NCBI GenBank assembly: GCA_964544955.1
Contig: CAZJEB010000017.1
Span: 1 to 28,652, forward strand
DNA: 28,652 nucleotides
DNA from: JAAZPT01 sp964544955
GTDB lineage: Bacteria > Bacillota > Clostridia > Christensenellales > Aristaeellaceae
Direction: 5' to 3'
Shown piece by piece: positions 22,016-28,652 of the stretch (positions are counted from its first letter, which is position 1; the number at the start of each line of letters is the position of its first letter). The notes below the pieces were generated by a model. The model had not been told where the DNA came from. It made no database searches and saw nothing but the letters and a program-made list of their open reading frames with translations. The position numbers were made by a program, and so were the translations under genes.

Positions 22016-22044
22016 ACTATAACACATAATACAAAAAATTGCAA
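22016..22044 (-). promoter_or_regulatory. Promoter of the sugar ABC operon
   Basis: On the minus strand, -35 TTGCAA (22044-22039), 17-bp spacer, -10 TATAGT (22021-22016). It gives a leader of about 70 nt before the binding-protein ATG at 21939. Confidence 0.75.
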
Positions 22045-22055
22045 ACGTTTTTGTT
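22039..22055. promoter_or_regulatory. LacI/CcpA-like operator
   Basis: The palindrome AAACGTTT (22043-22050) in TGCAAACGTTTTTGTT overlaps and lies directly upstream of the -35. It matches the central CG dyad of cre and LacI-family operators (about 11 of 14 positions of the cre consensus, by eye). Control by a sugar-responsive LacI regulator or by CcpA is inferred; no regulator gene is in the window. Confidence 0.55.
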
Positions 22056-22479
22056 AAAAATATGCAAAAATACGCTTATTATTATCAATTTACAAACCAA
22101 AACAAGCAAAAATATAACAAATTTTATTTATTTTTTTATGTTTTTCACTTGTTATTTATTGTAAATTTTTGGCATATTTTGATATTTATATATCCACTAC
22201 CCCATATTAATTGTTTTTTCAATTTGTTTTTGTAAATTAGCATTAAAGCCTTATTTAATTTATAGGCTTGCAAGGCTTATAATAGGTGTTTCCCTTTTTT
22301 AAAATAAATAATATATTTTTTGTTTTATTTGTTAAGGAATTATTTTCCATGTCCCTATTTTTATTTTGTGTATTATTAAGTATGCATATGAATGTATAAG
22401 TTTATATAAACTTGTGTTTATATCATACTTTTATTTTTTTAAAAAAGCTTGTAAGCTTTATATCTCGCTTGTTTTATGC

Positions 22480-22630
22480 CATAATAAAAAGGGCAAAATC
22501 GCCCTTTTAAAAATATCAATATGGTATAGATAAATGTGGGGAAATAGAGGAGTGCAAAAAAGAAAACAATCTTATAAACATCAAATTCAAAATAGTTGAT
22601 AACTCCTTTTATCAAACATTGCTTTCCCCA
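22480..22630 (-). repeat. Hairpin-terminated 145-bp repeat, copy 2
   Basis: On the minus strand it ends with hairpin AAAGGGC-GATTTT-GCCCTTT and TTATTATGG. The inner part ATTTATCTATACCATATTGA and outer part GGGGAAAGCAATGTTTGATA match the copies at 15443 and 28229. An open minus-strand frame of 67 codons crosses it, but the frame is not kept in the other copies. Confidence 0.7.
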
Positions 22631-22638
22631 CAAGCTTC

Positions 22639-22668
22639 GCAAACATTGTCGCTTACGCTCCCGTTTGC
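22639..22668 (+). repeat. GCAAAC/GTTTGC hairpin module
   Basis: 30-bp unit bounded by GCAAAC and GTTTGC, core GTCGCTTACGCTC. Same unit as 28373-28403 and, inverted, 330-360. Followed by the hairpin AAGGCTAAAGCCTT and by GTGGGT-TCT-GCCTAC, in which two pairs are G-T wobbles. Confidence 0.7.
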
Positions 22669-22758
22669 TATCCTTTACACATGTTTTAAGGCTAAAGCCT
22701 TGTTATTCGTGGGTTCTGCCTACCCGCAAGGTTTATTGAGGCGAAGCAAGTGATTGAG

Positions 22759-22824
22759 TACAAAAGGCGTAGCCTTTTACGGAGCGAACGTACCCAGCGA
22801 TTAATCGAAGCTTAATTGATGGGA
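22759..22824 (+). repeat. 65-bp double-hairpin repeat, copy 5
   Basis: AAAAGGC-GTA-GCCTTTT hairpin (loop changed from GAA to GTA), the AGCGAACG linker, then a second hairpin ATTAATC-GAA-GCTTAAT with one broken pair, closed by CCCA and TGGG. This is the most diverged copy, and it lies just past the 3' end of the giant LRR gene. Confidence 0.78.
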
Positions 22825-22864
22825 GAAAGGACCTCTTGACCCCGCCTTTAATCGTTATTCCACT

Positions 22865-25800
22865 CTAATCATCCTCAATCAGTACAAATGCATTATTCTC
22901 TAATTCATCTTCTATTAAAAGGAATGTATTATTATCCTCTGCTGTTTCAACCTCAACCGAAGGTGTACCATGATCATCTTCCACCAATAAAACAGTGTTG
23001 TTTTCACTATCTACATTATCCTCAGTAACAGTATCTAGTTCAATATTTTCTTCCACTGGCACTTCATATTCAGTAGACATCGCTTCCCCTAATGTAGAAC
23101 CACTTTTAACAACAAGCTTTAGTTCTACGTCCATATAATCTGTATCCTTTATATAATATTTATATTTTATACTTTTCCCTAATGTAAAGCCACTAAAACT
23201 TACGCTTTCTAAATCAAATATTGCTCCTTCTATTACATTTATATTCAATGGGTCAATATCAGGGTCAATATCACCCGCCTTAAATTTATCAGTTTTTTCA
23301 TCAAGACTTATCTCACATACTTGACCAACTGCATTTATAAGCTTCAAGTTAGTATTATAAATTACATTTAAGCTAGATAAGTTATTTTCATTGCAACCTA
23401 AAACTTCAAGCAAGTTGTTGTTACTAATATCAAGCTTTCTTATTTTGTTACCTCCGCAATACATGTTCTTTAACTTTAAGTTATTTAAAATGTTTAATTC
23501 AAGCAAGTTATTATTGCCACAAAACAACTGTTCCAAGTCTATATTTCTTGATACATCTAACAATTTTAAATTGTTATTGCCACAGTCTAAAACTGTTAAA
23601 CCTATATTTTTAGTAACATCTAAAGTGCCTAAACTGTTTTCATTACATTTTATTATTGTTAACTTGGTATTATTGTCAATATATAACTCCGATAATTTAT
23701 TAATATCACAGCCTAAATAATCTAAATTAATATTTTTAGTCACATCTAAAAGGCTTAAATTATTACTTCCACAATATAAACGTTTTAAGTTTTTATTATT
23801 TAAAATATTTAGTTGGTATAAGTTGTTAAATCCACAATATAGTTGCTCTAACTTAGTATTTTTTGATAAATCCAACGTCGTTAAATTATTTTTACCACAA
23901 TCTAAAATCATTAATTTTTCATTATTACTAACATCCAGGCTATTTATAGTATTTTCGCTACACTTTAACAAGATTAATATTGTGTTGCTTGTTACATCTA
24001 ACATTGATAAGTTATTACCATCGCAATATAGTTTTTGTAAATAGCTAAAATGCTCTATACCTTTTAAGCTACCAATACCTTTTTTACTAACATTTATATT
24101 AGTAGTATTTTTAACCATCTCTTTATCTAAAACGGCATTACCTTGAGCAATATTTTCTATTACCCACGCCCTAAAAACTGTATCTGGGAAGCTATTTTCA
24201 TCTATTACCACATCATTAAATGCTGGTGCAAGGTCAATATTTTCATCTATTACTGTATTATCACTAATAACAAGCCTCAATTCAACATCCATACTGCCAA
24301 ATTTACCAATATCATAATAGTATTTAATACTTTGCCCTGGTTTAAAGTTTATAAAGCTATTTTTTTCAGCATCCCATATCGCTCCATAAACGTAAGGGCT
24401 TATCCTTGAAGCGTTAATATAAGGGTCAACATCAAATATGCTTAAAGTATAGGGGCCACCATCATTGGCCACTATCACCTCAGGGCTTTGCATGATTGCA
24501 TCCACTTTTTCCAAGCTATTATTTTTATACACATCTAAATTAGTTAACTTGTTTTCACTACAATTTAACTCCCTTAGCCAATCATTATTATCGATATTTA
24601 ATTTTATCAATTTATTATTATTGCAACTTAAACTATGTAGGTTAAAATTATTAGAAATATCTAACTCCTTTAAATTATTAATGTTACAGTTTAGACTAAA
24701 TAATTCTTTATTATTTGATATATCTAATTCGGTTAATTTGTTATTAAAGCATATAATGTATTCTAATTGGGGATTATTAATTGTTTCTAACTGTGTCAAG
24801 CTGTTTTCGCTACAGTTTAGCTTATATAATTCTTTATTGTTTGATATATCTAAGCTGTTTAGTTTATTATTATTACATTCCAACGTTTCTAATTTTTTGT
24901 TGTTTAAAATATTTAACGTTAATAATTCATTAACACTACAATTTAAAGTCTGTAATTCTATATTATTTGAACAATCTAATGTTTCTATTTTATTGTTTGA
25001 ACAATTAAGTTTTTCTAGTTTTATATTCTTTGTAACATCTAAATTTGTTAATTTATTACCTTCACAATCTAATTCTACTAATTTTGTGTTTTTACTAACA
25101 TCTAGTTCTGTTATTTCTGTTCTGCTACAATCTAGCCGCTCCAACATTGTGTTTTTTGTAACATCTAAATTCATTAATTTATTACTTTCACAATCTAATT
25201 CTACTAATTTTGTNNNNNNNNNNNNNNNNNNNNNNNNNNNNNNNNNNNNNNNNNNNNNNNNNNNNNNNNNNNNNNNNNNNNNNNNNNNNNNNNNNNNNNN
25301 NNNNNNNNNNNNNTAATTTTGTATTTTTGCTAATATCAAGTTCATATATGTTGTTGCTACGGCAATCTAAATTTACTAAATTATAAAAATACTCTATACC
25401 TTTTAAACTATTAATGTTCATCTCGGAAACATCTAAATTTATAACATTTTTTGCATTTTCTTTGTCTAATCGTCCACCAATAGCAATATTTTTTACAACC
25501 CATAATCTAAATACAGGGTCTGGAAAGCTGTTTTCATCTATTATTACGTCTTCAAACACAGCATCAGACTCGTTCTGCTCTTCTACTGATATATTATTGT
25601 ACATTATTACAAGCTCATCATTGTCAGTTTCTAATGGCTCTTCAACTAAAGAGTTCACATAACCTCCTGTTAACTTATCCGTAGAAACAAGTTTTATTTC
25701 AACAGTCATGCGTTGATTCCCTGCATCATTCACAACATTATAATCACTAAAATCATATTCATATGTAATGTTTTCTCCCAACACAAAATCAGTAAAACAA

Positions 25801-28055
25801 CTGTTTTCTAAATCAAATTTTGCACCAAATACGTCTCCAATCATTGCAGGGTCAATATCAGGGTCAATATCTTCTAGCTTAATTATATTAGGTTCACTTA
25901 TGTATATTATTTCTGTTTCTTGATCTCGCGCAAGCAACTCATAAAGCTTATTATTTTTAGAAATATCTAGCTTTGTTAGCTTGTTATTAGAGCAGTCCAA
26001 TGTTGTTATGTTTGTGTTTTTTGATATATCTAACTCAATTAATTTATTGTTCCGACAATACAACTCCTGTAGTTCTTTATTGTAGCTAATATCTAATTTT
26101 TTTAAGTTATTACTATTACAATATAATGTTTCTAGTTTTTCATTATTTTTAAAATTCAGTTCTGTCAAATTATTAATTGAACAATTCAAATCTACTATTT
26201 CTTTATTATTTGAAATATCTAGTTTTTTTAAGTTATTATCTTCACAATCTAATTCTACTAATTTTGTGTTTTTACTAACATCTAGTTCTGTTATTTCACC
26301 ATTAAAAACATATAATTTCTTCAGATTGGTAAAATATTCCACGCCTTTTAAATTAGTAATTATAGTGCTTTCAATTTCAATACTCTCAACAGCATTAATT
26401 TCATCTTCCGTTAAGTTATTGCCACCCTTAGCAATATTTTCTACCAGCCACATCCTAAACAATGGGTCTGGGAAGGAGTTCTCATCAATAATAAAATCGC
26501 CTTTAAGTTTGAGCCTCATATTAACTTTTAATGACCCATAATAGTATGTAAAACCTTCATCTATCTTAAAGTTTGTAAAGTTACCGTTTTCTAAATTCCA
26601 TGTAGCACCTTCTACGCGATTTATCCATCCTTGATCCATATTTGGGTCAATATCATCTAATTGTATAACATAAGGTTCAACTCCTGTTATTGACAATGAA
26701 GTGGTTTGATCTCCAAATTGAGTATCGGGGAATTCCAATCTTCTATTATTAGATGTATCCAGCATTGATAATTTATTGTCAAAACACACCAGTATTCTTA
26801 ACCTTTTATTATTAGAAATATCTAAATTCCTTAATTGATTACTATAGCAAGAAACTTCTTCTAGCTTCTTATTGTTTGTAAGGTCCAACTCTGTCAAACC
26901 ATTATAATAACACGCTAACACTTTCAAGTTAATATTGTTACTAACGTCTAAAGAAATTAATTTATTATATTCACAGTATAGTTTTTCTAAATTGATAAAA
27001 TATTCTATCCCTTTTAAACTCTCAATATGTTGAAATTCAACATTAATTTCTTTAACCTTCTTAGCCATATCCGCAGTTAAAACCCCATTACCCTCAGTAA
27101 TGTTTTCTATTACCCATTTCCTAAAGTTTTGGTCTGGGAAGGTGTTTTTATCTATTATCACATCACTAAAATCTAATGTTTCTTTATTTTCAACCGTTTG
27201 TAAATCATCTTGATGAACAAGCTGTATTTCAACAGCCATTTCTCGTCTTTCATAATCATCTTTGTTATTATTAGTTATATAATTATATTTAAATTTATTT
27301 ATTGGAGCATTAATAATAAAACTAGCACTATCCTTATCAAGGCTAACACCATCACCTTTTACACCACTTATATTTAAAGTATCAATATTTGGGTCAATAT
27401 CCTCTAATTTAATAATGTAAGGTTCTCCATTATCTAGCATTTTTACTCTATGAACTTGACCGTTTAAATAAACAGTACTTAAACTTGTATTGTTTGAAGT
27501 ATCTAGGCTAATTAAATTATTATTATAACAATATAGTTCAACTAAGCTTTTGTTATTTGTTACATCTAATTCATTTAAGTTATTATTAGAACAGCTAAAA
27601 TATATTAACTCTGTATTTTTAGTAACATCTAACACTCTTATTTCATTAGCTGCACAATTCAATTTTTTTAGATTTACATTTTGGGAAACATCTAATGTAG
27701 TTATAAAATTCAATGAACAATTTAAATCCTCCAACATTTTATTATTTGAAATATCTAAGTCTGTTATCTCATTATAATTGCAATCTAATGTTATTAAATC
27801 ACTAAAGAACTCTATTCCCTTTAAGCTTTTAATTTCCTTTGAAGCAACTTCAATTTTGGTTGTACTTTTAACCATATCCTCAGTTAAAATGTCATTCCCA
27901 TTTGCAATATTATACTTAACCCAATTCCTAAATACTGGGTCTGTGAAACTATATTGGTTTATTCTAACAGGTAATCTAGGTGCATTTGCAATAGCGTTTC
28001 CAGATAAAAGCAATAAAATGCATACAACAAATAACATTGTAAATATTTTTTTCAT
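22865..28055 (-). CDS. Giant secreted modular LRR protein (contains assembly gap)
   Basis: One gene read in two frames because of 100 Ns at 25214-25313. Closing the gap at the shared 9 bases gives 1693 residues as a minimum. It has a signal peptide (cleavage near ANA, residue about 24), then five modules. Each has a cap 'FPDxxFRxWVxxNI', a segment ending SLKGIE(Y/H/F)F, several 21-residue LRRs (LxCxxNxLxxLDVSxN), and a beta cap starting DIDPxID and ending MxVExxLV. Most LRRs carry a Cys in the third position. The C-terminus has no sortase motif or membrane helix but a threefold acidic repeat. The cap is probably a degenerate EF-hand-like or adhesin cap. Such proteins are surface or secreted adhesins or binding proteins in Clostridia; the ligand is unknown. 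AAGGAG precedes ATG 28055, and -35 TTAACA (28127-28122) lies 18 bp from TATAAT (28103-28098). Flanked by direct repeats. Confidence 0.85.
25031..25213 (-). repeat. 126-bp tandem LRR unit bordering the gap
   Basis: Bases 25031-25087 and 25157-25213 are near-identical, 126 bp (42 codons, two LRRs) apart. A 57-base stretch at 25061-25117 recurs exactly at 26241-26297. Such repeats explain the assembly break and would promote expansion or contraction. Confidence 0.8.
25214..25313. other. Assembly gap (100 Ns) inside LRR repeats
   Basis: Exactly 100 Ns, a conventional placeholder for unknown length, so the frame change across it is artificial. The bases left of the gap end in TAATTTTGT and those right of it begin with the same TAATTTTGT. 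Both sides encode the NTKL start of an LRR, so the gap can be closed in frame and in register. Confidence 0.95.
26241..26297 (-). repeat. 57-bp exact intragenic repeat
   Basis: Identical over 57 bases to 25061-25117, 1.18 kb away in the same gene. It encodes the LRR segment ELDVSKNTKLVELDCE in both. Third partial copy: 25187-25213 at the edge of the gap. Confidence 0.85.
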
Positions 28056-28228
28056 AAGGGTTCTCCTTTATAAATACTGTCCCAATCAATTAATAACATT
28101 ATAACACAGATATTGTTGTTTTGTTAAAAAAATAATATACCTATTTATTATACGCTTTTTTCTAAATTTCATTGTATAGCAAAAACTCCCAACACCCCTC
28201 AACCCTATATAATACAAGGCTTACACCC
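28056..28228 (-). promoter_or_regulatory. Upstream region of the giant LRR gene
   Basis: On the minus strand, -35 TTAACA (28127-28122) and -10 TATAAT (28103-28098) with an 18-bp spacer, a leader of about 35 nt and AAGGAGAA before the ATG. The remainder up to the repeat block is AT-rich with no other feature seen. Confidence 0.6.
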
Positions 28229-28652
28229 CATAATAAAAAGGGCAAAAATGCCCTTTCAAAAAATCCAATATGTTATAGTATAAATGTGGGGGGGAAGCAA
28301 ACAATCATTTAAACTTCAAGTTTAAAATAGTTAAGTAATCCCTTTAACCAACATTGCTTTCCTCACAACCACGCAAACATTGTCGCTCAACGCTCCCGTT
28401 TGCTATACATTAGCCAAACTCTAAGGCTATCGCCTTGTTCTTCCGGGGGCTCTGCCCCTCTCAACCCCGCAAGGGACCAGTCCCTTGACCCGTCTCTACT
28501 GCTTTTCTCGCCAACACCATTCACATTGTAAGGGTTTCACCCTTACTCGTTCATTCCTCGGTATAAATTCATCTAATACAAATTCCGTAGGAATTTGTTC
28601 CATACCTCATACCTCATCCCTCATACCTCATACCTCATACCTCACACCTCAT
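28229..28652. repeat. Intergenic mosaic repeat block at the right end
   Basis: Contains the hairpin-terminated 145-bp unit copy 3 (28229-28372; hairpin AAAGGGCA/TGCCCTTT at 28237-28256), the GCAAAC/GTTTGC module (28373-28403), the hairpins AAGGCTATCGCCTT and GGGGGCTCTGCCCC (about 28421-28457), a GTAAGGGTTTCACCCTTAC hairpin (about 28528-28546), the inverted repeat CAAATTCC-GTA-GGAATTTG (about 28581-28599) and seven heptamers ATACCTC running into the window end. No gene is present. The left part is a direct repeat of 22480-22730, so the giant LRR gene lies between two copies. Confidence 0.75.
28602..28652. repeat. Tandem heptamer ATACCTC, about seven copies
   Basis: Seven consecutive 7-base units with two single-base variants (ATCCCTC, ACACCTC). 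The run is cut by the window end. Same heptamer as 15641-15673 and, on the other strand, about 3055-3070. Confidence 0.88.

Larger units (their letters stand above)
21940..22864. other. Intergenic region between sugar ABC operon and LRR gene
   Basis: About 0.9 kb without a gene. 21940-22060 holds the ABC leader, promoter and operator. 22060-22440 is very AT-rich, with a perfect 16-bp palindrome AAGTTTATATAAACTT at 22398-22413 of unknown use. 22480-22830 is a mosaic repeat: a hairpin-terminated unit (22480-22630), the GCAAAC/GTTTGC module (22639-22668), small hairpins (about 22690-22730) and a fifth 65-bp double-hairpin unit (22759-22824). Confidence 0.7.

Noticed and set aside
22439..22642. 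67-codon minus-strand frame with hydrophobic stretches
   Set aside because: It coincides with a repeat unit, the frame is not kept in the two other copies, and it would read through the terminator hairpin.
23391..25316. Long plus-strand frames opposite the giant LRR gene
   Set aside because: They are shadows caused by the regular codon pattern of the LRR units on the minus strand; they have no ribosome sites, and one runs into the Ns.
28602..28652. CRISPR-like array
   Set aside because: The unit is only seven bases and contiguous, without spacers, and no cas gene is in the window. It is a simple tandem repeat.

Overview
The window is low-GC DNA with strong Shine-Dalgarno sites, consensus sigma-A-type promoters, a sortase-like C-terminus on one surface protein, a MerR/TipAS regulator, CHR and PAQR membrane proteins and MalF/MalG-type sugar permeases. 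This points to a Gram-positive anaerobe of Bacillota, class Clostridia (Lachnospirales-like is a guess). The run of exactly 100 Ns at 25214-25313 shows it is a scaffold from a draft or metagenomic assembly.

Layout. 1-440: mosaic palindromic repeats. 441-3554 (+): a MATE transporter, an inositol-phosphatase-family enzyme and a DUF2087 protein; a probable small structured RNA lies on the minus strand at about 1830-1953. 3707-5130 (-): an alpha/beta hydrolase and an uncharacterised protein, overlapping by 4 bp. 5530-6728 (+): a secreted LRR protein with a sortase-like tail, broken by one frameshift. 6752-8010: a TipAS-type MerR regulator divergent from a DUF3788 protein. 8137-9489 (+): a second MATE transporter, ending at a near-perfect terminator. 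9548-13654 (-): a run of seven genes comprising an ATP-binding kinase-like gene with an in-frame amber stop, a DUF1801 protein, a YbaK/EbsC deacylase, an isoprenylcysteine-methyltransferase-like protein, a hemolysin III-family protein, and the FetA/FetB-like ABC pair. 13731-14875 (-): a two-gene chromate-transporter-family pair. 14891-16323: repeats, a 45-codon zinc-ribbon gene and the citrate synthase promoter. 16324-18751 (+): citrate synthase and a secreted protein with a duplicated domain. 18798-21939 (-): a sugar ABC importer (binding protein plus two permeases, no ATPase). 22865-28055 (-): one very large secreted modular LRR protein containing the assembly gap and flanked by direct copies of the mosaic repeat.

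How the parts relate. Most genes are housekeeping or accessory transport and stress genes in small operons. The sugar importer has a consensus promoter with a LacI/CcpA-like operator and an intra-operon hairpin that could favour the binding protein. The two LRR proteins share an N-terminal module and are probably the cell-surface or secreted output of the region.

The most unusual content is non-coding: a family of intergenic mosaic elements built from hairpin modules whose arms vary together between copies, and the minus-strand RNA candidate with a 6S-like bubble. The giant LRR gene, with its 126-bp internal tandem units, an assembly gap that closes in register and a triple acidic C-terminal repeat, also deserves a second look. 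I saw no CRISPR array, tRNA, rRNA, transposase or phage gene.
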